A DNA stretch of 50,970 bases, taken from an uncultured Lachnospiraceae bacterium. Lineage in GTDB: Bacteria; Bacillota; Clostridia; Lachnospirales; Lachnospiraceae. Positions 9,120 to 18,337 of this stretch are shown in pieces. The notes under the pieces were generated by a model. That model ran no database searches. It was not told the origin of the DNA and worked only from the letters and a program-made list of their open reading frames with translations. The stretch covers positions 77,643-128,612 of the forward strand of contig CANQTL010000004.1 of NCBI GenBank assembly GCA_947626775.1. The letters run 5' to 3'. Each line of letters begins with the position of its first letter. Position 1 is the stretch's first letter. A program made the position numbers and the translations under genes.

Positions 9120-10679
9120 ATGGAGATAGCATTGTTGACGAAGACTGCGAGGAGCGCGACGCTCAAACTTGCGGACGGCGGTATTTACAATACGAAGGAG
9201 CCGTATCGGCTCGCGCTGAACGGGGAGAACGTGAAGGAGACGGACACGGTCGTCACATCTCTCTTCGGTTTGAAGCCCGACACGGAGTATGCGCTCAGCG
9301 TGACGGACGCTCAGGGGACGGAGGTGGGAAGTTATTCCTTCCGCACGGACTATGAGTTTGTCACGCTGAATGTGAAAGATTTCGGCGCAAAGGGCGACGG
9401 CACAAACGATGATACCAAGTATATCCAGGCTGCGATCATGGCCTGCCCGAAAGACAGCCGTGTGCTCATTCCGGCGGGGACATACCGGATCACGAGTCTC
9501 TTCCTGAAAAGTCATGTGAAGATCGAGGTGGCCGCGGGGGCGGAGCTGCTGGCGATCACGGACAGACAGGAGTTTCCGAGGTTCCCGGCGCTGATCGAGA
9601 GCTACGACGAGACGGACGAGTATTATCTGGGCACCTGGGAAGGCAATCCGCTGCCGATGTTCGCGGCAGTCATCACGGGGATCGGCGTGGAGGATGTCGT
9701 ACTGTACGGAGAGGGCTGCATCAACGGCAACGCCTCCGCGGACAACTGGTGGAAAGATCCCAAGGTGATGAACATCGCTTTCCGGCCCAGGATGTTCTTT
9801 CTCAATCACTGCGAAAACGTTGTGCTGCAGGGCGTCAAGTTCTGCAATAGTCCGTCCTGGACGCTGCACCCGTTCTTTAGTAAGAAACTGGGCTTTTATG
9901 ACCTGAAAATCGAAAATCCGAGCGTGTCGCCCAACACGGACGGATTGGATCCTGAATCCTGCAGGGATGTGGAGATCGCAGGCATACGCTTCAGTCTCGG
10001 CGACGACTGCATCGCAGTGAAATCCGGCAAGATCTATATGGGCAGAAAACACAAGACGCCCTCGGAAAATATACATATCTATCAATGTCTGATGCAGGAC
10101 GGGCACGGAGCGGTCACGATCGGCAGCGAGATGGCCGGCGGCGTGAAGAACCTCACCGTGGAGGAATGCCTTTTTTCCAATACGGACAGAGGGCTGCGGA
10201 TCAAGACGAGACGCGGGAGAGGCGAGGACGCCGTGCTTGATCGGATCACATTCCGCAGAATCGACATGGATCATGTGATGACGCCTTTTGTGGTGAACTG
10301 CTTCTATTTCTGTGACCCGGACGGCAAGACGGAATATGTGCAGAGCAGGGAAAAATTCCCGGTGGATCACAGGACGCCCTATATCAAGAGGCTGTGCTTT
10401 GAAGATATCGACGCGAAGAACTGCCATGTCGCGGCGGCCTATTTCGACGGACTGCCGGAGCAGAAGATCGAGGAGATCCGGATGAAGAACATCCGCGTTT
10501 CCTATGCGAAAGATCCCAAGTGCGATGTGCCGGCCATGTCGGCGGGCGTGGAGGCCTGCTCCCTCAAGGGGATCTACGCCAGCAACGTGAAGCGGCTCGT
10601 GCTGGAAAATGTCGAGGTGACGGGCGCGGCGGGCGAACCTGTCATCGCTGTCGGCGTAGACGAAATAGAGAAAGCCTGA
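9120..10679 (+). CDS. GH28 polygalacturonase (exo-type likely)
   Basis: 519 residues. Residues 1-76 look like a fibronectin-III-type domain; the GH28 right-handed beta-helix follows. All family motifs are present: NTD (272-274), DD (295-296, in LGDDCIAVKSG), GHG (around H329) and RIK (360-362). It hydrolyses alpha-1,4 bonds of homogalacturonan. There is no signal peptide, so it probably trims short oligogalacturonides in the cytosol. The start at 9120 is chosen because GGAGG (9110-9114) lies five bases upstream; an ATG at 9099 lacks such a site. It lies 28 bases after the GH105 gene and is presumably co-transcribed. Confidence 0.93.
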   Translation: MEIALLTKTARSATLKLADGGIYNTKEPYRLALNGENVKETDTVVTSLFGLKPDTEYALSVTDAQGTEVGSYSFRTDYEFVTLNVKDFGAKGDGTNDDTKYIQAAIMACPKDSRVLIPAGTYRITSLFLKSHVKIEVAAGAELLAITDRQEFPRFPALIESYDETDEYYLGTWEGNPLPMFAAVITGIGVEDVVLYGEGCINGNASADNWWKDPKVMNIAFRPRMFFLNHCENVVLQGVKFCNSPSWTLHPFFSKKLGFYDLKIENPSVSPNTDGLDPESCRDVEIAGIRFSLGDDCIAVKSGKIYMGRKHKTPSENIHIYQCLMQDGHGAVTIGSEMAGGVKNLTVEECLFSNTDRGLRIKTRRGRGEDAVLDRITFRRIDMDHVMTPFVVNCFYFCDPDGKTEYVQSREKFPVDHRTPYIKRLCFEDIDAKNCHVAAAYFDGLPEQKIEEIRMKNIRVSYAKDPKCDVPAMSAGVEACSLKGIYASNVKRLVLENVEVTGAAGEPVIAVGVDEIEKA

Positions 10680-10703
10680 CTCTGTGCGGAAGAGAAAACG
10701 GCT

Positions 10704-11711
10704 TTAGAAATGAAAGTCCGGAAGCACTTTCTCTTTGGTATATCGCAGCGCTTCCTCATCTGTCAGAGCGCGGACAAAGTCGGCGCGCTGGTTCATGCCA
10801 TTGTCGGCGCCGGGGCCGGTACTGCCGTATTCGGCATAGAAGACCGTCTCTCTCACGTTCGGCTTGTTCCAGTCGTGGAAGCCTTCGGGACGGATGTGTC
10901 CGCCAAGTTCACAGTTTATCAGTACCGTCTGCGCGTAGTCGCGCCAGGGCCGCCCGAGATAGACGCTGGCTTCCGGGCAGGTTGAAGTGAAGCGGCAGTG
11001 GTCGAAGACGTAGCCGTAAGGGCTTCCTTTCGGCGTGGAGGCGGCTGTGGCGTAGCCGTAGACCGGCGTACTGCCGTCCGGTTCTGCGGGAAGTTCTTCG
11101 GAGAAGATCGAGGCGATCTCGCAGTTCTCGAAATAGGCGATGGCGCTGCCGAAGATGAAATCCACGTCTCCGCAGATATAACAGTCTTTGTAGTAGTGAT
11201 GTCCGATGCGTCTCTCGGCAAATTCCTTGGGGCCGGTAAAGCCGCCGATCTGCATGGGAGCAGGCGGCAGAGGGCCGGTGAAGAGCGTATCCTGATAGCT
11301 CTCCAGACGGCAGGATTTGATGCACAGATCATCGCCGTCTGCGTAGAGGGCGACCGCCTGACCGGCTTTGGAGCGGGGAAAGGCGCTGTTGCGGATGGTC
11401 AGATTTTCCAGTGTGACGTGGTCTGCATCCAGCAGGAAGGTGTAAGAGCGGAACGTCCCTCGCTTCGAGCCGTCGGGCATGAGATCTCTGGCATAGTCGC
11501 CGTAGGTAATGATACACTCGGCGGCGGATGTGCCGACCAGATGTACGCGGGAGCGATCGAGGGTGATCTTTTCCTCGTAGGTGCCGGGCGCGATTTCTAT
11601 GACGACGGGTTCGTCGTTATCTTTCGGGATCTGTGCGATCGCCTGTGTGATCGTGGAAAACGTATTTTCGGCGGCAGGATTGCCGTTTGGCGCAACAGTC
11701 AGTTTTAACAT
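10704..11711 (-). CDS. Pectinesterase (CE8), apparently cytosolic
   Basis: 335 residues. It removes methyl groups from methyl-esterified galacturonan. The CE8 signatures are intact: GQAVAL (Q118), YQDTLFTG (Q140, D141), GDVDFIFGSA (D184) and LGRPWR (R254, W256). The chain starts directly with the beta-helix and has no signal peptide, unlike most secreted pectinesterases. The ATG at 11711 is chosen because AGGAGGT lies eight bases upstream; a more distal start at 11741 has none. The gene is convergent with GH28 (24-base gap) and divergent from the GltD-like gene. Confidence 0.93.
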   Translation of the reverse strand: MLKLTVAPNGNPAAENTFSTITQAIAQIPKDNDEPVVIEIAPGTYEEKITLDRSRVHLVGTSAAECIITYGDYARDLMPDGSKRGTFRSYTFLLDADHVTLENLTIRNSAFPRSKAGQAVALYADGDDLCIKSCRLESYQDTLFTGPLPPAPMQIGGFTGPKEFAERRIGHHYYKDCYICGDVDFIFGSAIAYFENCEIASIFSEELPAEPDGSTPVYGYATAASTPKGSPYGYVFDHCRFTSTCPEASVYLGRPWRDYAQTVLINCELGGHIRPEGFHDWNKPNVRETVFYAEYGSTGPGADNGMNQRADFVRALTDEEALRYTKEKVLPDFHF

Positions 11712-11732
11712 GTATTTTGACCTCCTTTTTGC

Positions 11733-11745
11733 TGCTATCATAGCA
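11733..11745. promoter_or_regulatory. 13-bp palindrome in the pectinesterase/oxidoreductase divergent region
   Basis: TGCTATCATAGCA is a perfect palindrome around a central C. On the minus strand it includes TATGAT, a plausible -10 box for the pectinesterase, with TTTTGC 17 bases upstream as a weak -35. The 83-base gap to the divergent gene shows no clear plus-strand promoter. A regulator could bind here, but nothing identifies it. Confidence 0.35.
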
Positions 11746-11794
11746 CAAAAGAGGGGAAAGCAAAAGGAGCAAAAAGCAAAAAGGGGGATTGATA

Positions 11795-13645
11795 ATGAGC
11801 AGACTGAAAATCAGCACGCCGAATCAGGCGCAGCTTACGGTAGAACGGTTATACAAAGATCTGGAGCGTCACATCATCGCAAGTCCTCCGGGACTGTGTC
11901 CCATCGATCTGCAGCTGTCTTTCCTGAAAACCTGTCACGCGCAGACCTGCGGCAAGTGCGTGCCCTGCAGGGTCGGTATCTTACAGCTTTCCCATCTGCT
12001 GGAGGATGTGCTGGAAAACAGGGCGGATATGCACACGCTTGAATTGATAGAGGAGACGGCGAACAACATCACGGATTCCGCCGACTGTGCGATCGGCTAT
12101 GAGGCGGCGCACATGGTGCTGGCGGGTCTGGTGGGATTCCGGGACGATTATCTGTATCACATTGAGCATGGGAAATGTTCCTATTCTATCACGCAGCCGG
12201 TGCCCTGCGTGGCATTGTGTCCTGCCGGCGTGGACATCCCGGGATATATCGCGCTGGTGGGCGAGGAGCGCTACGAGGATGCGGTGAAGCTGATCCGCAA
12301 GGACAATCCTTTCCCGACGGCCTGCGCGCTGATCTGCGAGCATCCCTGCGAGGCGAGGTGCCGCAGGAACATGATCGACAGCTCCGTCAACATCAGAGGA
12401 CTCAAAAAGATGGCGGTGGATAATGCGCGGGCGAACACCGTTCCTGTGCCAAAGAAGGCGGAGAGCACCGGCAAACGGATCGCCATTGTGGGCGGCGGCC
12501 CCGGCGGCCTGTCGGCGGCTTACTATCTGGAGCTGATGGGGCATCACGCAGTGGTTTTTGAGAGCAAGAGCAAACTGGGCGGTATGCTGCGCTACGGCAT
12601 CCCCAACTACCGTTTCCCCAGAGAGAGGCTGGAGGAGGATATCGAGGCGATCCTGTCCACCGGCGTGGAGGTGCACACCTCGGTGACGGTGGGCAATGAG
12701 GAGGATACAGTCTCCTTTGAGCAGCTGCGCAAGGATTACGATGCGGTTTACATTGCGATCGGCGCACATACGGACAAGAAAATAGGCATTGACGGCGAGG
12801 ACTCCGAGGGCGTCATCTCTGCGGTGGAGATGCTCAGGGGCATCGGGGACGACAATCCGCCGGATTTTAAAGATAAGAGAGTGATCGTAGTGGGCGGCGG
12901 CAACGTCGCGATGGACTGTACCAGATCGGCGATCCGCCTCGGCGCAAAGTCTGTCGGCATCGCCTACCGCAGAAGGCAGGAGGATATGACCGCTCTGCCG
13001 GAGGAGGTGGAGGGCGCCATTGCGGAGGGCGCGGAGCTGTACAGCCTGAAAGCTCCGCACAGGATCGAGGCGGACGAAAACGGCAGAGTCGCCGCGATCT
13101 GGGTGGAACCGCAGATCATCGGCCCTATCGACGCCTGGGGCAGGGCCAAACCGGTAAAGGCGGATGTGGAGCTTGTGAGGATCCCCTGCGATATTGTGGT
13201 TGTGGCCATCGGACAGGGAATTGAGTCCCGCCACTTCGAGGAGTCGGGGATTCCGGTTAAGCGGGGAATGCTGGACGCTATGAGCGAAAGCGGCGTCAGG
13301 GATGTGCCCGGCGTCTTCGCGGGAGGCGATTGCGTGACCGGGCCTGCCACCGTGATCCGTGCGATCGCTGCGGGCAAGGTTGCCGCGGCGAACATCGACG
13401 AGTATCTCGGCTATCATCACACGATCTCCTGTGACGTGGAGATCCCTCAGGTGACATACGGCGACAAGCAGCCCTGCGGCAGAATCAATCTGTGTGAGCG
13501 GGAGGCGTGTGAGAGAAAGAATGATTTCGATGCGATAGAGTATTCCATGACAAAGCAGGAGGCGGCACAGGAAGCTGCCAGATGCCTGCGGTGCGACCAC
13601 TTCGGCTACGGTAATCTGAAAGGAGGCAGGGCTGCGATATGGTAA
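11795..13645 (+). CDS. GltD-like NAD(P)H oxidoreductase with NuoF-type Fe-S domain (hydrogenase partner)
   Basis: 616 residues. An N-terminal NuoF-like 4Fe-4S segment has C52-x2-C55-x2-C58 and C98 (ADCAIGYEA). A GltD/NfnB-type Fe-S domain follows (LCPAGVDIPGY, ICEHPCEARCRRN). Then come an FAD-binding VGGGPGG near 232-238 and an NAD(P)-binding VVGGGN near 365-370. A C-terminal CLRCDHFG completes the fold. It probably passes electrons between NAD(P)H and the hydrogenase encoded next, with which it overlaps by seven bases. The ATG at 11795 has GGGGG seven bases upstream; a TTG at 11789 is less likely. Cofactor (NADH or NADPH) cannot be fixed by eye. Confidence 0.85.
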   Translation: MSRLKISTPNQAQLTVERLYKDLERHIIASPPGLCPIDLQLSFLKTCHAQTCGKCVPCRVGILQLSHLLEDVLENRADMHTLELIEETANNITDSADCAIGYEAAHMVLAGLVGFRDDYLYHIEHGKCSYSITQPVPCVALCPAGVDIPGYIALVGEERYEDAVKLIRKDNPFPTACALICEHPCEARCRRNMIDSSVNIRGLKKMAVDNARANTVPVPKKAESTGKRIAIVGGGPGGLSAAYYLELMGHHAVVFESKSKLGGMLRYGIPNYRFPRERLEEDIEAILSTGVEVHTSVTVGNEEDTVSFEQLRKDYDAVYIAIGAHTDKKIGIDGEDSEGVISAVEMLRGIGDDNPPDFKDKRVIVVGGGNVAMDCTRSAIRLGAKSVGIAYRRRQEDMTALPEEVEGAIAEGAELYSLKAPHRIEADENGRVAAIWVEPQIIGPIDAWGRAKPVKADVELVRIPCDIVVVAIGQGIESRHFEESGIPVKRGMLDAMSESGVRDVPGVFAGGDCVTGPATVIRAIAAGKVAAANIDEYLGYHHTISCDVEIPQVTYGDKQPCGRINLCEREACERKNDFDAIEYSMTKQEAAQEAARCLRCDHFGYGNLKGGRAAIW

Positions 13646-15339
13646 ATCTTACGATTGACAACAGACCGGTCAGCGTGCCGGAGGGAACGACCATCATGCG
13701 CGCCGCCGCTTCGGTCGGCATCATGATACCGCATCTGTGCTTTCTGGAGGGAATCAACGAGATCGGCGCATGCAAGGTATGCGTCGTTGAGATGCAGGGC
13801 AAGACGAAACTGATCACGTCCTGCAACAGCCCCGTGGAGGAGGGGATGGTGCTCTACACCAACTCTCCTAAGGTGCGCAGGGTGCGCAGGACGAACGTGG
13901 AGCTGATCCTGTCGCAGCATGACTGCACCTGTGCGATGTGCGTGCGCAGCGGCAACTGCAATCTGCAGAAGATCGCCAACGATCTCGGCATCATCGAGAT
14001 CCCCTATCGGAAAGAGGTGCCGACGGCGCCCTGGAATCACAGCTATCCCTTTATCAAGGACGCGGGGAAGTGCATCAAGTGTATGCGGTGTGTGCAGATC
14101 TGCGACAAGGTGCAGGATCTGCATATCTGGGATGTGCAGAATACGGGTTCCCGGACAACCGTCGACGTGTCGATGAACAAGTGCATCGAGGAGTCCGACT
14201 GCTCCAACTGCGGGCAGTGCGTAACCCACTGCCCGACGGGTGCGCTGCGGGAGAGAAACGATGTGCCCGAGGTATTTAAGGCGCTGGCTGATCCCGAGAA
14301 GATCACGGTGGTACAGGTGGCGCCTGCGGTGCGTGCGGCCTGGGCGGAACAGATGGATCTGCCGGAGGAGCTGGCGACGGAGGGAAGAATGGTCGCCGCG
14401 CTCAGACAGGTCGGCTTTGACTATATTTTTGATACAAACTTCTCGGCGGATCTGACGATCATGGAGGAGGCGCACGAGTTCCTCGCAAGGCTGGAGGAGG
14501 TGAAGGCGTCCGGCGTGCCGATGTTTACCTCCTGTTGTCCGGCCTGGGTCAGATTTATGAAATCCCAGTATCCCGACTATCAGTCGCGGCTCTCCAGCGC
14601 CAAGTCGCCGCAGCAGATGTTCGGTGCGGTGGCGAAGACCTATTTCGCGGAGAAGATCGGCGTGACGCCGGATAAGATCTGTTCCATCTCCATTATGCCG
14701 TGCGTGGCCAAAAAAGGCGAGGCGGCGCTGCCGGAGATGGATGTGACAGGGTACGGGCCGGACGTCGATATCGTGTTGACGACGAGGGAACTGGTAAGGC
14801 TCCTGAGAGCGGAGCATATCATTCCTAAGCTGCTGGGCGAAGATGGTTTCGATTCGCCGCTTGGGGAGAGCTCCGGCGCGGGCGTGATCTTCGGCGTGAC
14901 GGGCGGCGTTATGGAGGCGGCGCTGCGGACGGCGGTGGCCGTGATCGAAGGCTCGAATCCGAATCCCGAGACGTTCAGCGATGTGCGCGGCGAGGCGGGC
15001 AGGAGAGAAGTGACCTACCACATCAATGGGGTGCCGATCCGCACCTGCACGGTGAGCGGGCTCGGCAACGCGAGAAAACTGATGGAAGATGTGAGAAACC
15101 GCAGGGTGTCTTATGATTTCGTGGAAGTCATGGCCTGCCCGGGCGGCTGTGTGGGCGGCGGCGGACAGCCCATCGTGGACGGCGTGGAGATGGCGTCTGT
15201 GCGCGCTCCGAAACTTTATGACTTGGACAAGAGGAGAGCGGTGCGATTCTCCCACGAGAATCCTGAGATCAAGAAACTGTACGCGGATTATCTGGGCAAA
15301 CCGCTGTCGGAGAGAGCGCATCAGCTGCTGCATGTCTGA
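13639..15339 (+). CDS. [FeFe]-hydrogenase catalytic subunit, group A2-like
   Basis: 566 residues. The domain order is a [2Fe-2S] ferredoxin-like domain (C34, C45, C48, C62), a His/Cys cluster site (H94, C98, C101, C107), two 4Fe-4S sites (C145-C155 and C188-C198), and the H-cluster domain. The H-cluster motifs are all present: TSCCPAW (~297-303), MPCVAKK (~353-359) and MACPGGCVGGGGQP (~498-511). Active H2 chemistry is therefore expected, with maturases encoded elsewhere. [FeFe]-hydrogenases next to a GltD-like gene are classified as group A2, for which H2 uptake has been proposed. Its place inside a uronate operon is unusual. Confidence 0.9.
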   Translation: MVNLTIDNRPVSVPEGTTIMRAAASVGIMIPHLCFLEGINEIGACKVCVVEMQGKTKLITSCNSPVEEGMVLYTNSPKVRRVRRTNVELILSQHDCTCAMCVRSGNCNLQKIANDLGIIEIPYRKEVPTAPWNHSYPFIKDAGKCIKCMRCVQICDKVQDLHIWDVQNTGSRTTVDVSMNKCIEESDCSNCGQCVTHCPTGALRERNDVPEVFKALADPEKITVVQVAPAVRAAWAEQMDLPEELATEGRMVAALRQVGFDYIFDTNFSADLTIMEEAHEFLARLEEVKASGVPMFTSCCPAWVRFMKSQYPDYQSRLSSAKSPQQMFGAVAKTYFAEKIGVTPDKICSISIMPCVAKKGEAALPEMDVTGYGPDVDIVLTTRELVRLLRAEHIIPKLLGEDGFDSPLGESSGAGVIFGVTGGVMEAALRTAVAVIEGSNPNPETFSDVRGEAGRREVTYHINGVPIRTCTVSGLGNARKLMEDVRNRRVSYDFVEVMACPGGCVGGGGQPIVDGVEMASVRAPKLYDLDKRRAVRFSHENPEIKKLYADYLGKPLSERAHQLLHV

Positions 15340-15370
15340 GCGGGAAGACAGGAAGGAGGAAAAACGTCGG

Positions 15371-16207
15371 ATGCAGATAGGAATTCGATTACATGATGTG
15401 GCCGCCGGGACGATCGAGGAGCGGGCGCATACGGCGCATGAACAGGGATTTGCCTGCGCGCATATCGCGCTGTCGAAGCTGTGTGATTATAAGATGACGC
15501 TGCCGGAGCTTACTCCCGGCTGGGCGATGTATCTGAGAAAGGTCTTTGCGAAGGAGGATGTGGATATCGCGGTGCTCGGCTGCTATCTCAATCTCGCGAC
15601 GCCTGACAGAGCAGCGCTTGCGCGGAATCAGGAGGTTTACAAGGCGCATCTGCGGTTCGCGTCGCTGCTGGGCTGCGGCGTCGTGGGAACGGAGACGGGA
15701 GCGCCCAACACGGAGTACCGTTTCGAGGAGGCGTGCCACACGGAAGCGGCGCTCAATACTTTGATTACCAATCTGCGCCCCGTGGTGGAGTGCGCGGAGC
15801 GCTCCGGCGTGATCATGGCGCTGGAGCCCGTATACAAACATATTATGTGGAACCCGAAGCAGACGCGCAGGGTGCTGGACGCGATCGGTTCTCCGAATCT
15901 GCGGATCATCTTTGACCCGGTGAATCTGCTGGATATCTCCAACTATGAGAACAGGGAGGAGATTTTTGCGGAGGCGATTGAGACTTTCGGGGACGAGATT
16001 GCGATGATCCACCTGAAAGATTTCACAGTGGAGGACGGCAAACTTGTCGCCTGCGCGGCGGGGGACGGTCTGATGAACTACGACGCGATCCTGCGCTATG
16101 CCAAAGAGCATAAGCCATATATCCACGCCACACTGGAAAACACGAAACCGGAGAACGCAGTGCGCGCGAGAGAGTTTATCCAGGGACGTTACGACGCAGT
16201 CTCATAG
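15371..16207 (+). CDS. Sugar phosphate isomerase/epimerase-like TIM barrel
   Basis: 278 residues of the AP-endonuclease-2/xylose-isomerase-like TIM-barrel fold. Visible strands carry likely metal ligands: GTETGAPN, MALEPVYKH, IIFDPVNLLD and IHLKDF. This is typical of epimerases and isomerases acting on sugars, sugar acids or inositols. Substrate is unknown; its position between the hydrogenase and KDPG aldolase suggests a uronate or keto-acid. AGGAGG at 15354-15359 precedes the ATG by 11 bases. An in-frame ATG at 15332 would overlap hydA but has no ribosome site. Confidence 0.8.
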   Translation: MQIGIRLHDVAAGTIEERAHTAHEQGFACAHIALSKLCDYKMTLPELTPGWAMYLRKVFAKEDVDIAVLGCYLNLATPDRAALARNQEVYKAHLRFASLLGCGVVGTETGAPNTEYRFEEACHTEAALNTLITNLRPVVECAERSGVIMALEPVYKHIMWNPKQTRRVLDAIGSPNLRIIFDPVNLLDISNYENREEIFAEAIETFGDEIAMIHLKDFTVEDGKLVACAAGDGLMNYDAILRYAKEHKPYIHATLENTKPENAVRAREFIQGRYDAVS

Positions 16208-16305
16208 ACACAAGGTAAAAAATGTGCCGCAGGCAGCACATATTATGCCTGCCCCAATAGAAGGTTCATCTTGTGGGAGCCGAGAGATCGGCAGAAAGGA
16301 AGAAA

Positions 16306-17265
16306 ATGAACGTTATAGACGAAATCTATGGAATCGGTATTGTTCCCGTCATTGCGCTGGACGACGCCAAGGATGCGGAGCCGCTCGCCAGGGCGCTGTG
16401 CAACGGCGGTCTGCCCTGCGCGGAGGTGACTTTCCGCACGGATGCCGCGGAGGAGTCCATCAGGATCATGGCGCAGAAATTTCCCGAAATGCTCGTGGGC
16501 GCAGGCACGGTTCTGACCACGGAGCAGGTGGACAGGGCTGTTGCCGCGGGTGCGAAATTTATTGTCAGCCCCGGGCTGAATCCGAATGTTGTGAAGTATT
16601 GCGTAGACAAGAATATCCCCGTGGTTCCCGGTACGTCTAATCCGTCCGATGTGGAGATGGCCTTGGAACTCGGACTCGAGGTTGTGAAATTCTTCCCGGC
16701 GGAGGCGGCAGGCGGCATCGACATGATCAAGGCGATGAGCGCGCCTTACACGAAGGTACGCTTCATGCCGACGGGCGGCGTCAACGCGGGCAATCTGAAG
16801 GATTATCTGGACTTCCCGAAGATCGTTGCCTGCGGCGGCACCTGGATGGTGAAGAAAGATCTGATCACGGCGGGCAAGTTCGACGAGATCGAGGCGCTTA
16901 CGAGAGAGGCAGTCGTCAAGATGCTCGGCTTCGAGCTGCGTCACATCGGCATCAACGCCCAGAACGAGGACGAGGCCTGCGGCATCGCGGACAGCTTTGC
17001 CTCCATGTTCGGCTTTGCCAAGAAGGTGGGCGGCAGCTCCGTATTCGCAGGCACGGCCATCGAGGCGATGAAGCAGCCGTATCTGGGTAAGAACGGTCAT
17101 ATTGCGATCGGCACCAACTATATGGACCGCGCAATCTATCATCTGGAGAAGCAGGGCGTGAAGTTCGATATGAGCACCGCCAAGAAGGACGAGAAGGGTA
17201 AGATCAAGGCAGTTTATCTGCAGGATGAGATCGGCGGATTCGCCGTACATCTTGTTCAGAAATAG
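16306..17265 (+). CDS. kdgA: KDPG/KHG aldolase with C-terminal VOC-like domain
   Basis: 319 residues. Residues 1-208 are a class I KDPG aldolase: it splits 2-keto-3-deoxy-6-phosphogluconate into pyruvate and glyceraldehyde-3-phosphate. The Schiff-base lysine K128 (EVVKFFPAEAAGG) and the acid-base E40 (CAEVTFRTDAA) match the family. Residues ~209-319 are an additional domain resembling the vicinal-oxygen-chelate/glyoxalase fold (LRHIGINA, then GHIAIGTNYMDRAIYHLE and GGFAVHLVQ). The usual aldolase is ~210 residues, so this is a fusion. The extra part may bind the substrate or an effector. A GNRA-loop hairpin (16279-16292) lies just upstream of the AAGGAAG ribosome site. Confidence 0.9.
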   Translation: MNVIDEIYGIGIVPVIALDDAKDAEPLARALCNGGLPCAEVTFRTDAAEESIRIMAQKFPEMLVGAGTVLTTEQVDRAVAAGAKFIVSPGLNPNVVKYCVDKNIPVVPGTSNPSDVEMALELGLEVVKFFPAEAAGGIDMIKAMSAPYTKVRFMPTGGVNAGNLKDYLDFPKIVACGGTWMVKKDLITAGKFDEIEALTREAVVKMLGFELRHIGINAQNEDEACGIADSFASMFGFAKKVGGSSVFAGTAIEAMKQPYLGKNGHIAIGTNYMDRAIYHLEKQGVKFDMSTAKKDEKGKIKAVYLQDEIGGFAVHLVQK

Positions 17266-17295
17266 AAAGTACAGCAAAAAACAAGGAGGGCTAAC

Positions 17296-18321
17296 ATGAG
17301 CAAAAAAGTAGTTACATTCGGAGAGATTATGCTGCGTCTCGCACCGGAAGGGTATTACCGTTTCGTGCAGGCGGCGAGCTATGGGGCAACCTACGGTGGC
17401 GGAGAGGCGAACGTGGCCATCTCTCTTGCAAATTACGGGATGGACGCATCCTTTGTCACCAAGCTGCCGAAGCATGAGATCGGCCAGGCGGGCGTAAACG
17501 CGCTGCGCCAGTTCGGCGTGGACACGTCCAAGATCGTGCGCGGCGGCGACCGCGTGGGCATTTACTTCCTGGAGAAAGGCGCATCCCAGAGACCTTCCAA
17601 GGTCATCTACGACAGAGCCGGTTCCTCTATCGCCACGGCGACCACGGCGGACTTTAACTGGGACGAGATCTTCGAGGGCGCGGAGTGGTTCCACTTTACG
17701 GGCATTACGCCGGCGCTCGGCGACAACGTGGCGGCGATCTGTGTCGAGGCATGTAAGAAGGCCAAGGAAAAAGGCATTACGGTAAGCTGCGACTTAAACT
17801 ACAGGAACAAACTCTGGTCCAAGGAGAAGGCCGGACAGGTGATGGGCGAGCTGTGCAAGTATGTGGACGTCTGCATTGCCAACGAGGAAGATGCGGGAGA
17901 CGTATTCGGCATCAAGGCGGCTGACACCGACGTCACCAAGGGCGAGGTCAACCACGAGGGTTACAAGGATGTGGCGAAACAGCTGGCTGACCGCTTCGGC
18001 TTCAAGGCTGTGGCGATCACGCTGCGCGAGTCCATTTCCGCCAACGATAACAACTGGGCGGCGATGCTCTACACAGGCGGACAGTATTACTTTTCCAAAA
18101 AGTATGCAGTCAGGATCGTGGACCGTGTGGGCGGCGGCGATTCCTTCGGTGGCGGCCTGATCTACGCTTCCATGATGAATTACGATCCCCAGGCGACCAT
18201 CGAGTTCGCGGTGGCTGCAAGCTGCTTGAAGCACACCATCGAGGGCGACTTCAACCAGGTGAGCGTGGACGAGGTGACCAAGCTGGCGGGCGGCGACGGT
18301 TCCGGAAGAGTGCAGAGATAG
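17296..18321 (+). CDS. kdgK: 2-keto-3-deoxygluconate kinase
   Basis: 341 residues, PfkB/ribokinase family. It phosphorylates KDG at O6 with ATP to give KDPG for the upstream aldolase. Visible features are TFGEIMLRLAP at the start, the glycine-rich GGGEANVAISLANYG, and the C-terminal signature DRVGGGDSFGGG containing the catalytic Asp. The KDG assignment comes from the family and from the operon (kdgA before, kduI and kduD after). AAGGAGGG precedes the ATG. Confidence 0.93.
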   Translation: MSKKVVTFGEIMLRLAPEGYYRFVQAASYGATYGGGEANVAISLANYGMDASFVTKLPKHEIGQAGVNALRQFGVDTSKIVRGGDRVGIYFLEKGASQRPSKVIYDRAGSSIATATTADFNWDEIFEGAEWFHFTGITPALGDNVAAICVEACKKAKEKGITVSCDLNYRNKLWSKEKAGQVMGELCKYVDVCIANEEDAGDVFGIKAADTDVTKGEVNHEGYKDVAKQLADRFGFKAVAITLRESISANDNNWAAMLYTGGQYYFSKKYAVRIVDRVGGGDSFGGGLIYASMMNYDPQATIEFAVAASCLKHTIEGDFNQVSVDEVTKLAGGDGSGRVQR

Positions 18322-18337
18322 AGAAGGGGTGAAAAAA

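Noticed and set aside
11981..13600. Long minus-strand open frame opposite the GltD-like gene
   Set aside because: It mirrors a clearly recognisable oxidoreductase, is rich in His/Arg as expected for an antisense shadow, and has no start signal.
15113..15370. Upstream part of the isomerase frame overlapping hydA
   Set aside because: This region encodes the essential H-cluster motif of the hydrogenase in another frame; the isomerase begins at 15371.
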